Origin: CAXBDP01 sp963974465
GTDB taxonomy: Bacteria; Bacteroidota; Bacteroidia; Cytophagales; Cyclobacteriaceae
Length of the DNA stretch: 64,000 nt
Assembly: GCA_049340005.1 (NCBI GenBank)
Contig: JBMPIY010000016.1
Direction: 5' to 3' (one strand)
Shown: one piece after another, positions 36,245 to 45,504 of the stretch
Position numbering within the stretch: position 1 is the first letter of the stretch
Layout of the letters: each line of letters opens with the position of its first letter
Program-made: the position numbers and the translations under genes
Notes under the pieces: generated by a model
Database searches by the model: none
Told to the model about the DNA's origin: nothing
What the model saw: the letters and a program-made list of their open reading frames with translations, nothing else

Positions 36245-36754
36245 TTATGCTAATATTTTAGTGTACTCCAACATTTTTTTGAACAACTCTTGCTGATTCA
36301 GATTTTTCTCTTCCTTGATCATAAAGTCATAATAGGACTCATTTCCAAGCGTATGGATGCCAATACGGCATTCAGCCTCGCAATTTACCAATACAAAATT
36401 GGTATATGGATTACTATTGATGTCGAGGTGAAATAAGTATGAAAATTTTTCTGCACAAAATTCTTTTACATCAGAGCTTTGTACCTGCCCAAACAAACCG
36501 AATGATTTCTCATCGAATGAGGGGAGTGATGCTTCTTGAGTTTTATCTATTTTTTGAAATTGCAATAACTTTACAACTTTGCCATCGGCTTCAAGTGCTG
36601 TCTTGAGTGAGAAAACAGCTGCATCTTTTTCTGGATTACCTCCAATAAAAAGAACCCCAACCAGCTTGGCATTTTTATATCCCAAGTTTTGTCGGCTTTT
36701 CTCTTTCTTAAGTTGAGCTCTGTTTTTGAAATTTATTACTGCTTTGCGCACCAT
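36245..36754 (-). CDS. Conserved Bacteroidota hypothetical protein (DUF6913-like)
   Basis: A 169-residue soluble protein with a basic N-terminus (KNRAQLKKEKSRQNLGYKNA), then an alpha/beta domain with VGVLFIGGNPEKDA and FVLVNCEAECRIGIHTLGNESYYDFMI reported here in parts: the NCE and GNESYYD patches look most conserved. I believe this is the family called DUF6913, from memory. It sits between ligA and dapA with zero spacing on both sides, so it is tightly co-translated. Function is unknown. Confidence 0.75.
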   Translation of the reverse strand: MVRKAVINFKNRAQLKKEKSRQNLGYKNAKLVGVLFIGGNPEKDAAVFSLKTALEADGKVVKLLQFQKIDKTQEASLPSFDEKSFGLFGQVQSSDVKEFCAEKFSYLFHLDINSNPYTNFVLVNCEAECRIGIHTLGNESYYDFMIKEEKNLNQQELFKKMLEYTKILA

Positions 36755-38812
36755 TTATTTACTTATCATTTTCATAAAGTCTTCTTCTGTAATAATGGGA
36801 ATACTCAAATTTTCCGCTTTTTGTCGTTTGGCTGGTCCCATATTATCTCCAGCTATCAAGTAATTCAATTTGCTGGAGATGGAAGACAAAACTTTACCTC
36901 CGTTGGCTTCAATCAAATCTTTCAATTCGTCTCTACTTACATTTTGGAAAACTCCAGAAATCACAAAGCTATTTCCTGCCAAGACGTCACTCGCTATTTG
37001 TGTCGATTCGCTTGGATCAATTTTTAATTTTAAACCAGCATTCTTTAGTGAATCAATGAGCGCGATATTATCCTCATCTGCAAAATAATTCACAATGCTT
37101 TCGGCGATTTTACCACCTATATCTGATACAGCTTCTATCTCTTCAAAACTCGCTTTTGCAATTGAATCTATATCACTAAAATGTTCTGCCAATTTCTCAG
37201 CAACCGTTTTTCCAACATGGCGAATTCCCAAACCAAACAGAACCCTAGGAAATGGAGTCTCTTTGGATTGCTTAATCGAATCAATGATATTTCTTGCAGA
37301 TTTTTCTTGTAAACGGCGAGAGGTATAGTCTCCTTTTTTATCAGAATACACTTTGAATTCTAAGCCATTGAGTTCATCGAAAGTAAGCGAGAATAAATCA
37401 GCATAAGTGCTAATTTTACCACTTTCAATCAAGCCTTTAATTGTCTCTGGCCCGAGCGATTCGATATTCAGCGCATTGCGGTGGATGAAATGCTCGAAGC
37501 CACCTTGCAATTGTGGTGGGCAAGCTTTTTCATTAGGGCAATAATGTACCGCCTCGCCTTCCTTACGAACCAATTCAGTTCCGCAGTCTGGGCACTTGCT
37601 AATAAATTCTATTGGTTTTGAATCTGCTTTGCGTTTGAACAAATCCACACCAGTGATTTTAGGAATGATTTCTCCGCCTTTCTCCACAAATACAATATCA
37701 CCTTCTCTCAAATCCAACCTCTCTATTTCATTGGCATTGTGCAGTGAAGCTCGCTTTACAGTGGTGCCAGCAAGGTGCACGGGTTGAAGATTAGCTACAG
37801 GAGTAATTGCGCCAGTGCGGCCAACTTGATAGCTTACACTATTCAATCTTGTGCTCACAGTTTCGGCTTTGTATTTATAGGCAATTGCCCAGCGAGGACT
37901 TTTGGCTGTAAAACCTAATTCCTCCTGCTGAGCCACATTATCTACTTTTATTACACAGCCATCAGTTACTACATCAAGGGTTTTTCGCTTTTGCTCCCAA
38001 ATGGTTATATACTCTTGTACTTCGTCCAAGCTATTACACTTTTTGTAAGTTGGTGAAATGTAAAAGCCCATTTGTTCTAGCTTCTGAATTCCTTCGGAGT
38101 GGCTGTCAACTCTCCCGTTATCAGCCAAATAAGAATAAGCATGAAACACCAATTTTCGCTTGGATACAATAGCCGAGTCTTGCATTTTAAGTGTGCCGGA
38201 GGTAGCATTTCTTGGGTTTGCGAGTGGTGCTTCCTGAGCCTCTTCTCGGGCTTTATTTATCTCTTCAAATACCGAAATTGGCATTACTACCTCACCACGA
38301 ACTTCAAACTCATTAGGAATATCATCTAACTTTATTTTCAACGGCACACTTCGAATGGTTTTGGCATTTGCTGTGATATTATCGCCTCTAGTGCCATCGC
38401 CACGAGTCACAGCCATTTCCAGTAAACCATTTTTGTAAATTAGACTAAGAGCGACTCCATCGAATTTTTGCTCGCAAAAATATTGGTAATCTGTACTTCC
38501 AAGTCCTTTTTGCACACGCGCATCAAAATCAACCAGATCTTCAGGTGAATAGGTGTTGTCCAGCGAAAACATCCTTCGCTTATGGGTTACACTTTCGAAG
38601 TCTTTGGTAATGGTACCACCCACTCGCTGTGATGGCGAATCTGGACTTTGAAACTGCGGAAATTCCTTCTCAAGTTCAATCAGCTCTTTTAATAGCAGAT
38701 CAAATTGAAAATCGGTAATTTCCGGCGCACTTTTTTGATAATAGAGATCATTATGATAGTCAATCTCTTTTTTGAGTTTTTCAATTTTTTGGGCTGCAAG
38801 CTTAGGGTCCAT
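36755..38812 (-). CDS. ligA: NAD-dependent DNA ligase
   Basis: The 685-residue replicative ligase. Domains in order: Ia (YHNDLYY, residues 19-25), adenylation domain with catalytic Lys116 in EQKFDG, OB fold, a four-Cys zinc finger (CPDC ... HYC ... AC), helix-hairpin-helix repeats, and a C-terminal BRCT domain (LAGNSFVISGVF to the end). Length is normal. It starts one base after the xseB stop and ends abutting the hypothetical gene. Confidence 0.97.
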   Translation of the reverse strand: MDPKLAAQKIEKLKKEIDYHNDLYYQKSAPEITDFQFDLLLKELIELEKEFPQFQSPDSPSQRVGGTITKDFESVTHKRRMFSLDNTYSPEDLVDFDARVQKGLGSTDYQYFCEQKFDGVALSLIYKNGLLEMAVTRGDGTRGDNITANAKTIRSVPLKIKLDDIPNEFEVRGEVVMPISVFEEINKAREEAQEAPLANPRNATSGTLKMQDSAIVSKRKLVFHAYSYLADNGRVDSHSEGIQKLEQMGFYISPTYKKCNSLDEVQEYITIWEQKRKTLDVVTDGCVIKVDNVAQQEELGFTAKSPRWAIAYKYKAETVSTRLNSVSYQVGRTGAITPVANLQPVHLAGTTVKRASLHNANEIERLDLREGDIVFVEKGGEIIPKITGVDLFKRKADSKPIEFISKCPDCGTELVRKEGEAVHYCPNEKACPPQLQGGFEHFIHRNALNIESLGPETIKGLIESGKISTYADLFSLTFDELNGLEFKVYSDKKGDYTSRRLQEKSARNIIDSIKQSKETPFPRVLFGLGIRHVGKTVAEKLAEHFSDIDSIAKASFEEIEAVSDIGGKIAESIVNYFADEDNIALIDSLKNAGLKLKIDPSESTQIASDVLAGNSFVISGVFQNVSRDELKDLIEANGGKVLSSISSKLNYLIAGDNMGPAKRQKAENLSIPIITEEDFMKMISK

Positions 38813-38813
38813 A

Positions 38814-39020
38814 CTATTCTTCTTCTAGCTTTTTTAATGCCTCATTTAATTCTTCTGAAGTACTTTTGAGTTTGGTTTTGCAAAATTGAATCAGCTCAAT
38901 CGCCTCCTTCACTTGAGCGGAAAGTTCATCCATTTCTATTTCTTCATTTTCCAGATTGAGCACTATTTCCTCAATTCTACTCATAGCTTCTTGGTAATTC
39001 TTTTGCTTCAACTTCTTCAT
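38814..39020 (-). CDS. xseB: Exodeoxyribonuclease VII small subunit
   Basis: A 68-residue helical protein (YQEAMSRIEEIVLNLENEE, then LEEALxxFE-type repeats near the C-terminus). It joins XseA to form exonuclease VII, a single-strand DNase. It lies 74 bases after xseA and directly before ligA. Confidence 0.9.
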   Translation of the reverse strand: MKKLKQKNYQEAMSRIEEIVLNLENEEIEMDELSAQVKEAIELIQFCKTKLKSTSEELNEALKKLEEE

Positions 39021-39085
39021 CTAGATCAATTTTGAAAGTTCAATTTGGCCATTCTGTTTGCTAATTAATAATATATAAGAAAACG

Positions 39086-39116
39086 GCGGGAGGATTATTT
39101 ATCTTCTTCCTCCCGC
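39086..39116 (-). terminator. Octamer inverted pair at the xseA 3' end
   Basis: GCGGGAGGA at 39086-39094 and its complement at 39108-39116 form a 9-bp GC-rich stem with a 13-base loop. The right arm lies in the last xseA codons (REE), the xseA stop codon falls in the loop, and the minus strand continues CGTTTTCTTAT after the hairpin. It may terminate or attenuate transcription between xseA and xseB. Confidence 0.6.
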
Positions 39117-40414
39117 TTCATTTCTAAATCTAAAGTACTCTCAAAAGTTCGATTTTTTGTTATAGTTGTCAGTTTCGAACCGATCTTTATTCTTTTTACT
39201 TTGTTAATATTTTTACCGTCTACTAAGGTGATAGAATAACCTCTATCAAGTAACTGTTGCGGATCGAGTCCTTTTATTTTTTGTTCTAAAAGTTCCAATT
39301 GCTGTGATTGGTTTTTAAGGCTTGCAAGTGAATATTTGTTCAATAGCTTTTTCAAATCAGTTTGCAAACGATCTTGCTCTCTCAGAGTATTCTTAGCGTG
39401 GCTTTTTAATTTCTCTCCTAATATTGCAATTGTTTGCCCATCAGACTGTAATCTATAAGCCACAATCCTTTCTAGCATATTGGCTTTTTGCATTACAATG
39501 AAGTTTTCATCCTTCAATATGTTATTCACTCGGTCAGCCATTATTTTGGCTTGAGAGAGTAAATTTTCCTCAAAATCTACTAAGCCACTGATGAGAAATT
39601 CAGCTAGAGCAGTTGGTGTTTTTACCTTGGTATGCGCTACCATATCCGCAATGGTTTCGTCTCGTTCGTGCCCGATTCCGGTGATGATAGGCAAAGGAAA
39701 TTGAGCAATATGCGAAACTAAATCGTAATTGTCGAAACAATCTAGATCTAGTTGTGAGCCGCCACCTCTTATGATGGCTACAAGGTCAAAATCTTCGAGA
39801 TTGTCAGCAATCTGGTGCAAAGCTTCTATTATTTGTGCTGGAGCTTGCTCACCCTGCATAGCAGCTTGAAACAATGTGATATCGAATTTGTATCCATAGA
39901 GATTGGCTGAAATCTGATCCATAAAATCGCCAAAGCCCGCTGCTGTGCTACTGCTTATTACGGCTATTTTTTGCGCAACCAAAGGCAGGTCAAGCTCGCG
40001 ATTCATATCGAATATGCCGTCTTCCTTTAGCTGCTGGATAATTTGTTGTTTGCGTCTGGCTCTTTCACCTAATGTGTAATTTGGATCCACATCTTTTATA
40101 GTGAGGCTCATGCCAAATACAGGATGATAAGTTACAGCTGCTTGGCATAGTATTTCCATTCCAGATTTGAGACTTTGGCCAGTGATTGATTCGAACCAGC
40201 CGCTTATTGCTCTGTAGTTGTATGCCCAGATATTCCCTCTCATTCGAGAGACAACTTCATCTTCGACTTTTTCGATAAGCTCCAAGTAGCAATGGCCTTT
40301 GCCTGCCACCCGCATTTCTCCTATCTCAGCGATCAGCCAATAGGTAGCTTGTAAATTCGCATCAAGGGTTTCTTTTATTAATTGGTTTAATTCAGATAAT
40401 CTGAGATGCTTCAT
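39095..40414 (-). CDS. xseA: Exodeoxyribonuclease VII large subunit
   Basis: The 439-residue catalytic subunit of exonuclease VII. It has an N-terminal OB-fold (VAGKGHCYLELIEK), then the conserved catalytic core with ISSSTAAGFGDF, IIRGGGSQLDLDCFD and TGIGHERDETIADMVAHTKVKTPTA given here as separate patches, followed by a long coiled coil and a short C-terminal strand region. First gene of the xseA-xseB-ligA-hypothetical-dapA run. Confidence 0.95.
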   Translation of the reverse strand: MKHLRLSELNQLIKETLDANLQATYWLIAEIGEMRVAGKGHCYLELIEKVEDEVVSRMRGNIWAYNYRAISGWFESITGQSLKSGMEILCQAAVTYHPVFGMSLTIKDVDPNYTLGERARRKQQIIQQLKEDGIFDMNRELDLPLVAQKIAVISSSTAAGFGDFMDQISANLYGYKFDITLFQAAMQGEQAPAQIIEALHQIADNLEDFDLVAIIRGGGSQLDLDCFDNYDLVSHIAQFPLPIITGIGHERDETIADMVAHTKVKTPTALAEFLISGLVDFEENLLSQAKIMADRVNNILKDENFIVMQKANMLERIVAYRLQSDGQTIAILGEKLKSHAKNTLREQDRLQTDLKKLLNKYSLASLKNQSQQLELLEQKIKGLDPQQLLDRGYSITLVDGKNINKVKRIKIGSKLTTITKNRTFESTLDLEMKREEEDK

Positions 40415-40463
40415 TAAGCTATATTTTATGGCAAATAGATTTTGCTAATTTACGGTTTAAATG

Positions 40464-40487
40464 AAAAAACCACCCCGAAGGTGGCTT
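40464..40487 (-). terminator. Intrinsic terminator after the Spy-like gene
   Basis: On the minus strand CCACC and GGTGG pair around a TTCGG loop, flanked by A and T runs, ending in TTTTTT, 23 bases after the stop of the Spy-like gene. Confidence 0.8.
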
Positions 40488-40509
40488 TAGTATGTTTGAT
40501 ATTTTTAGC

Positions 40510-41007
40510 TTATTTATTTGACGAGTCGTTCGATCTTCTGTCTCCGTCTTTATCGCCACGCAATTCTCGCATCAAATAGTTTCTCAAAAAGGATTCATCT
40601 ATTGTCAGAAGCTTTAAAATTTGACCATCGCTAATGATATTTTGAAACTTGCTCAAATACTCTTTTTCAATTGCCACATCTTCTTCTCTAGCTTTAATGT
40701 GTATTTCTAGTATCTCAGTCGCTTGAGCTTCAGTCAAATCATTCTGACCTCTATTAGTCATTCTATATCCTTCACGGCGTGCCTTTGTTCTTGCTTCAAA
40801 TTTTTTCCTTTCAAACTCATTATAAAGTGGCCAAAATTCTTTGGCTTGGCTTGATGTAAGTGTAAGTCTATTCGTGATATAAGCAATTTTAGCACTTTCT
40901 AGTTTTTCTCGATCCTCTTGTTTCATCGAAGATCTATACTGCTGAGCCAATGATGTAAATGAAATCATTGTAAGCAATACAAAAGTGAAAATTAGTGTTT
41001 TCTTCAT
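40510..41007 (-). CDS. Spy/CpxP-like periplasmic protein of a sigma-factor cassette
   Basis: A 165-residue exported protein (MKKTLIFTFVLLTMISF, cut near SLAQ). ATG 41007 is chosen for this signal peptide; the frame is open 18 codons further up. The mature part is helical and highly charged, with YITNRLTLTSSQAKEFWPLY and NDLTEAQATEIL, the LTxxQ-type pattern of Spy/CpxP-like stress sensors. It is the third gene after an ECF sigma factor and a single-pass membrane protein, the arrangement seen in Bacteroidota extracytoplasmic stress loci. Confidence 0.78.
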   Translation of the reverse strand: MKKTLIFTFVLLTMISFTSLAQQYRSSMKQEDREKLESAKIAYITNRLTLTSSQAKEFWPLYNEFERKKFEARTKARREGYRMTNRGQNDLTEAQATEILEIHIKAREEDVAIEKEYLSKFQNIISDGQILKLLTIDESFLRNYLMRELRGDKDGDRRSNDSSNK

Positions 41008-41029
41008 TTTTATAAATTTTAATTTGGAA

Positions 41030-41440
41030 TTAAAAATCCCAGTTAGGATCAAAGTCATCATATTCTTGACTAGCTACGTAGCCAATTTCATCTACAATTA
41101 TTTGATCCAAAATAGTTGGAGATAATTCCTGCTCATTGAAAAACTCATCAATGGACAAGTTGCTTGTCATAATAGTCCAATAGAGCTGGTCGTCGTATTG
41201 TTCATAGTCTGATAAGTCAGTTGTTGAAGTGAATGGTTTAAACCAAAGCACAGCAACTAGCACAATCGTAAGCAGACTTGTAGCAAAAGCTACACTTGGT
41301 GAAAAAACAAAAGATGGCTTTGGTTTCGCCGCACCAATTATTTTGTCATTTATTCGCATGGGTAAATCATCGAAATAACCCTCAGGGACTTCGAATGGCG
41401 TCCTTTTGAGTTTTTGGTTTTCTAATTGATTGTTCTCCAT
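41030..41440 (-). CDS. Single-pass membrane protein, presumed anti-sigma factor
   Basis: A 136-residue protein. A cytoplasmic N-terminus (about 45 residues, with PFEVPEGYFDDLPMRI) is followed by one membrane helix at about 46-67 and an acidic periplasmic tail ending DFDPNWDF. The FxVPEGYF start is common in Bacteroidota proteins encoded next to ECF sigma factors. It lies 52 bases after the sigma factor gene and 22 bases before the Spy-like gene. An anti-sigma role is inferred from position and topology; no zinc-binding HxxxCxxC motif is present. Confidence 0.7.
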   Translation of the reverse strand: MENNQLENQKLKRTPFEVPEGYFDDLPMRINDKIIGAAKPKPSFVFSPSVAFATSLLTIVLVAVLWFKPFTSTTDLSDYEQYDDQLYWTIMTSNLSIDEFFNEQELSPTILDQIIVDEIGYVASQEYDDFDPNWDF

Positions 41441-41492
41441 TTTGTTTTTCTTCTTAAAATATGTTGTTAGGATAGTATTTCTGATAAATGGT

Positions 41493-42038
41493 TTAATACT
41501 GCTTTAAAATTTCTTCAACTTTTTTTGCAGCATGATGATAGCTTGCTTTTAAGGCTCCCACACTGGTGCCAGTGACCTCCGACATTTCTTCATAAGGCAT
41601 TTCATCATAATAGCGCATTTGAAAAACAGAACGTTGCTTTGCAGGCAAAGTGAGTAAGGCTTTCATAAACCTCTCTTGTATTTCTTCACCTCCTAATTCA
41701 GCACTTAGATTAGCTGGGATTTTACTTGCTAGCTCAGCACTTACATCATTGAGCGGGAGGAAATATTTACGCTTTTTCTTTTGAAGGAAGGTGAGGGTTT
41801 CATTCGTTGCCACTCTGTATATCCAAGTATATAGCTTGGAGTCTTCTCTAAAGTGATCCAAATTTGCCCATACTTTTACAAAGACATCTTGCACCAGATC
41901 ATCGGCATCGTCATGGTCGATAACCATGCGACGGATAAGCCAATAGATTTTCTGCTGGTATTTGCGCACCAGCAGATTAAAACCGTAATGTCTAGTTTCG
42001 GGATTCTTAAATTTTAATAAGATTTCCTTGTCTTCCAA
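41493..42038 (-). CDS. ECF RNA polymerase sigma factor
   Basis: A 181-residue sigma-70 family protein of the extracytoplasmic-function group. Region 2 is at 20-85 (DADDLVQDVFVKVWANL, then YTWIYRVATN), and region 4 at 120-175 (LPAKQRSVFQMRYYDEMPYEE given in part, with VGALKASYHHAAKKV). It heads the three-gene cassette with the membrane protein and Spy-like protein, which together probably sense envelope stress. Confidence 0.92.
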   Translation of the reverse strand: MEDKEILLKFKNPETRHYGFNLLVRKYQQKIYWLIRRMVIDHDDADDLVQDVFVKVWANLDHFREDSKLYTWIYRVATNETLTFLQKKKRKYFLPLNDVSAELASKIPANLSAELGGEEIQERFMKALLTLPAKQRSVFQMRYYDEMPYEEMSEVTGTSVGALKASYHHAAKKVEEILKQY

Positions 42039-42093
42039 AATGAGGGATTATGCAATTAAGAGTTGATTTCATTTGGAAGGTTTAATTTAAGAA

Positions 42094-43017
42094 TTAAAGT
42101 TCTTTAAAATAATCAAGAAGACTGTAGTTTTTGCCTTTGGGCCTTACCACCATAAGTGGAATTTGATTATCAACCTGAATAAGTCTTTCGGCCATACTGC
42201 CAAGGAATATTGCTGCAGTCGCAGTTCTACCTTTGGCACCTATTACAATTAAGTCGGCTCCTGTGGTTAGCGCTTTTTCGTAAATGTCTTCAACTGGGTC
42301 ATCGTTCTCATCGAGAGTGTATTCCGGTTTAATACTAAGGTTTTTAAAATCGATATTTTTCACAAAGTTAGTGTAAGCCTTCTCAGCGTGCTTTTTCATT
42401 ACCTCAGCAAATTCTTCATAGTTCTTTCCAGTGTAATGGTATCCTGCAGGTACTGAAAACACATTCTGAACAGTGATTTCCACATTTGGATCATACTTTT
42501 CAGCTATCATTATCGCTTCTTCCAAAGCGATAGTGGAATAATCGGAGAAATCGCTCGGGACAAGGATTTTTTTAAGTCTAAATTCAGCAGTCTCTGGCAA
42601 TATAAGCATGGAACATTCTGCTCTTCTAGCGATTCTTTGTACAGCTACACCAGAGCCTTTTAGAGTTGATTTATTGCCAACTACGATTAGATCTGCTTCT
42701 TTTTCAGCACTTAACTTTAGTATTTTTTTGGAGGTATTACCCTGCTTTACTTCAATATGTATATTACAGTTGAGTGCTTTTGTAAAACCTTTTTCAATAG
42801 CCTCTTTTATGGTTTTTGTTCGTTCATTAATTGCATTATCCTTCAAGTCAGGAAACTCCGCTAGAACTTCATCTGGAATATTGAAATTGCGGATAACATT
42901 TAGAAAATAAATATCAGTGCTTTGGTTGACCTGAGCTATTTTAGAAGTGAATTCAATAAGGGATTTATCAAGGTCAGACAAATCAAGCGCAACAATTATT
43001 TTCTTGTATAGATACAT
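42094..43017 (-). CDS. Tandem universal stress protein (UspA family)
   Basis: A 307-residue protein of two Usp domains. The first (about 5-145) begins KKIIVALDLSDLDKSL and ends with ADLIVVGNKSTLKGSG; the second (about 148-285) begins LKKILVPSDFSDYSTIAL and ends ADLIVIGAKGRTATAAIFLGS in part. Both carry the G-x2-G-x9-G(S/T) ATP-binding pattern, at least approximately. Cytoplasmic. An exact -7 box lies 14 bases upstream of the ATG. Confidence 0.9.
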   Translation of the reverse strand: MYLYKKIIVALDLSDLDKSLIEFTSKIAQVNQSTDIYFLNVIRNFNIPDEVLAEFPDLKDNAINERTKTIKEAIEKGFTKALNCNIHIEVKQGNTSKKILKLSAEKEADLIVVGNKSTLKGSGVAVQRIARRAECSMLILPETAEFRLKKILVPSDFSDYSTIALEEAIMIAEKYDPNVEITVQNVFSVPAGYHYTGKNYEEFAEVMKKHAEKAYTNFVKNIDFKNLSIKPEYTLDENDDPVEDIYEKALTTGADLIVIGAKGRTATAAIFLGSMAERLIQVDNQIPLMVVRPKGKNYSLLDYFKEL

Positions 43018-43031
43018 TCTCTCTTTTTTTG

Positions 43032-43039
43032 CAAAATTA
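43032..43039 (-). promoter_or_regulatory. Promoter -7 element (TAATTTTG) of the usp gene
   Basis: The minus strand reads TAATTTTG, an exact TAnnTTTG, 14 bases before the ATG at 43017. The -33 half is not clear. Confidence 0.5.
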
Positions 43040-43076
43040 TGAAGTAAAAGGAAATATGAGTTAAGGAACGAAAAAA

Positions 43077-44162
43077 TTAACTTATTTCCATCAATTTATC
43101 TGCAAGTAGTTCAATTTGTTCTTTTGAGTGGGCAGGAAAGTTGGCAATTCGGATATGCTTGTTTTTGAAATGACTATATCCCGCTCCCAAAACGAAACCA
43201 AAATTCTCTAATTTCTGAATGAATTCAGCGCTTCTTTCGCCAGCATCAGCAACGATTACTGTTTTGGACCGGAGGGTTGGATCCTTTACAAAATGTGATA
43301 GTACAGGATGCTGCTCTATGCAATGATCTAAAACTGCCGCTTTGTAATTAGTTTCTCGGCGGATGGTTTCGATGCCACGTGAATTCATGTCTTTAAGCAC
43401 ATTTGCCAGCAGGTATATTCCCAATACATTCGGAGTTTCGCTAGTCTGCTTTTTAAGCGCTTTTTCTATCATTTCGGGCAAGGCATGGTAGGTGCCGATT
43501 GAGTTTCCTTTAGCCAATAGCTGTTCTGACTTTTCGATGCAGCGATCATTCACTAACCACACTCCAAGCCCAGCCGGCAAGCCCATTCCTTTTTGCACGG
43601 AGAAGTAAACTGAATCTATTTTACTATAATCAAATTGAGGATGTGGCATGGATGAAACTGCATCTACCACAATTAGAGCATTTGGGTAAAGAGCTCGAGC
43701 TTTTGAGATTTCATCCTCCCGCATCATTACACCGGTGCTAGTTTCATTGTGGGTCAATGCGATCATTTCCACATCTCCCAAATCAGGGAACTGATCTACA
43801 AATATTCCTTTACCTGGCTCAACTTGATGTTTAACAGTTTCCTTTCCAAGCTTTTCTGAAAATGAAGCAAATCTGCTTGAGAATTCTCCATTTACTGCAT
43901 GAAACGCTTTTTTCTCCACACAATTCTGGATCAACCTTTCCCAAACTTCCGTAGCCGAGGAGGTGAATAGCACATGCCAATTAGTAGGCAAATCGAGCAT
44001 ATTACGCAACTCATTTTCAGCTTGAGAATAGATTTCAGTGAATTGGCTACTGCGGTGAGATATGGATGGAATCTGTAATTTCATGGCAGTTCGCACATGG
44101 TCTCCAACTGTAAAATACAATTCGGATGGGCCGGGAGTTAAATATATTTTATTCATTTTCAT
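43077..44162 (-). CDS. Class V aminotransferase, possible phosphoserine aminotransferase
   Basis: A 361-residue PLP enzyme of class V (IYLTPGPSELYFTVGD, TSSATEVWERL, LTHNETSTGV, VVDAVSSMPHP, Schiff-base Lys in SVQKGMGLPAG). The fold group includes SerC and serine/alanine-glyoxylate aminotransferases. Two genes upstream, in the same direction, is a SerB-SerA fusion, so a phosphoserine aminotransferase role is attractive and would complete the serine pathway; this is inference. The start overlaps the end of the MFS gene by 8-14 bases depending on which of two ATGs (44162 or 44156) is used. Confidence 0.85.
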   Translation of the reverse strand: MKMNKIYLTPGPSELYFTVGDHVRTAMKLQIPSISHRSSQFTEIYSQAENELRNMLDLPTNWHVLFTSSATEVWERLIQNCVEKKAFHAVNGEFSSRFASFSEKLGKETVKHQVEPGKGIFVDQFPDLGDVEMIALTHNETSTGVMMREDEISKARALYPNALIVVDAVSSMPHPQFDYSKIDSVYFSVQKGMGLPAGLGVWLVNDRCIEKSEQLLAKGNSIGTYHALPEMIEKALKKQTSETPNVLGIYLLANVLKDMNSRGIETIRRETNYKAAVLDHCIEQHPVLSHFVKDPTLRSKTVIVADAGERSAEFIQKLENFGFVLGAGYSHFKNKHIRIANFPAHSKEQIELLADKLMEIS

Positions 44163-45360
44163 TCTGACCGAGTATCAATTCAACATTGTTGTTGAGGTTG
44201 TGTATATTGTAATGTTTGAGAGCAACAAAAAAGAAAAATGCCATTGGAATCAAAATCAAAATGGCGCAAATGATAAACATATTTGCGATACCATATAATG
44301 ATGCAAGGTAGCCCAGCAACACCGAACCTGCACCAATTCCTAGATCGATGGCAGAAAAGAATGTAGAATTGGCAACACCACGCCTATTGATGGGAACAAG
44401 GTTGATAATCATGGTTTGAATAGTGGGCATAATTACGCCATTTCCCAAGCCAATAATTAAGGCTGACAACAAGAAAAGCTTGGGTTCGGTGCTATATGCG
44501 AGCAAAATCAAGCCAATAATATTCGCGATAAACGAAGGAAAAATGAGTAATGCAGGACCTCTTTTGTCCATGATTTTTCCAGCGATTGGTCTGAAAACAG
44601 CAACACCAATAGAGTAGAAAAGGAAAAATAAACTTCCATATTCAATTGCGCGATCTTGGTAAAAAAGTGCTACGAAAGAAATGATTCCTCCATAAGAAAT
44701 AGCGGCCACCATCATTACCAGAGAAAGCGGGATTACCTTCTTTTCGAAGAAGTCATTCCAGCTCAACTTGTGTTTTTGGCGGGAGGATAATTTGGGCACT
44801 TTAACTCTTAGTGCGATAAGCATGGCAAGGAAACTAACTGCAAATGCTGCAATAAATAACTCTTTGAAATTGTCGGGCTCCATAATACTTAAACCAATTA
44901 AAGGCCCAAGTGCAATAGATAAGGTAATTGAAAGTCCAAAATATCCGATTCCTTCACCTCGTTTTTCTTCAGGAACCAAATCGGCAGCAATGGTACTGCC
45001 ACCTGTGGTAATCACTCCCCAAGTTAGCCCATGCACAAATCGCAGAATCAGCAATAAAGTGAAAGTGCTTGCAAAAAGATAACCTCCCATTGCTATGGTA
45101 TAGAGAATCAAAGCAATTATGAACACTGACTTTCGCCCAAATACATCTAGTGCATAGCCTGCAGCTGGTCTTATTAGCAATGCGGATAGAGAATATACAC
45201 CGATAATCAACCCAACTTTGCTCGTATCTTCACCCAAGCCCTTGGTTACATACACGGGAAGAGTAGGCAATAGAAAGTAAAATGCCATAGACATTGCCAA
45301 GTATGAAAACCAATGCAGTAGGAAATCACGCGTAAAAACTTTTGGTTTTATAGTGGGCAT
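44149..45360 (-). CDS. Major facilitator superfamily transporter
   Basis: A 403-residue permease with 12 predicted membrane helices. The MFS loop motif is present as RPAAGYALDVFGRK between helices 2 and 3 and again as RPIAGKIMDKRGP in the second half. It looks like a drug- or metabolite-efflux type of the DHA family. Substrate is unknown; its place between a serine-type aminotransferase and the SerB-SerA gene makes an amino-acid exporter conceivable but unproven. It overlaps the aminotransferase start. Confidence 0.85.
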   Translation of the reverse strand: MPTIKPKVFTRDFLLHWFSYLAMSMAFYFLLPTLPVYVTKGLGEDTSKVGLIIGVYSLSALLIRPAAGYALDVFGRKSVFIIALILYTIAMGGYLFASTFTLLLILRFVHGLTWGVITTGGSTIAADLVPEEKRGEGIGYFGLSITLSIALGPLIGLSIMEPDNFKELFIAAFAVSFLAMLIALRVKVPKLSSRQKHKLSWNDFFEKKVIPLSLVMMVAAISYGGIISFVALFYQDRAIEYGSLFFLFYSIGVAVFRPIAGKIMDKRGPALLIFPSFIANIIGLILLAYSTEPKLFLLSALIIGLGNGVIMPTIQTMIINLVPINRRGVANSTFFSAIDLGIGAGSVLLGYLASLYGIANMFIICAILILIPMAFFFFVALKHYNIHNLNNNVELILGQNENE

Positions 45361-45491
45361 TTTTATGCTTTCGGTAAAAGGATTGGCAAAGGAAAAATTT
45401 CTTTGTGGCTTAACAAAATGACTCTCAGTAATTTTAAAAATTATTGATAATTATTGAACACAAAGCTTTTTTTAAACCGTTTATATCTTCG

Positions 45492-45499
45492 TAAGTTTG
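45492..45499 (+). promoter_or_regulatory. Promoter -7 element (TAAGTTTG) before the ncRNA candidate
   Basis: An exact TAnnTTTG on the plus strand in a gap where both flanking genes run on the minus strand. No good TTG is found 19-21 bases upstream, only a T-rich stretch. Confidence 0.5.
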
Positions 45500-45504
45500 A
45501 ATAA

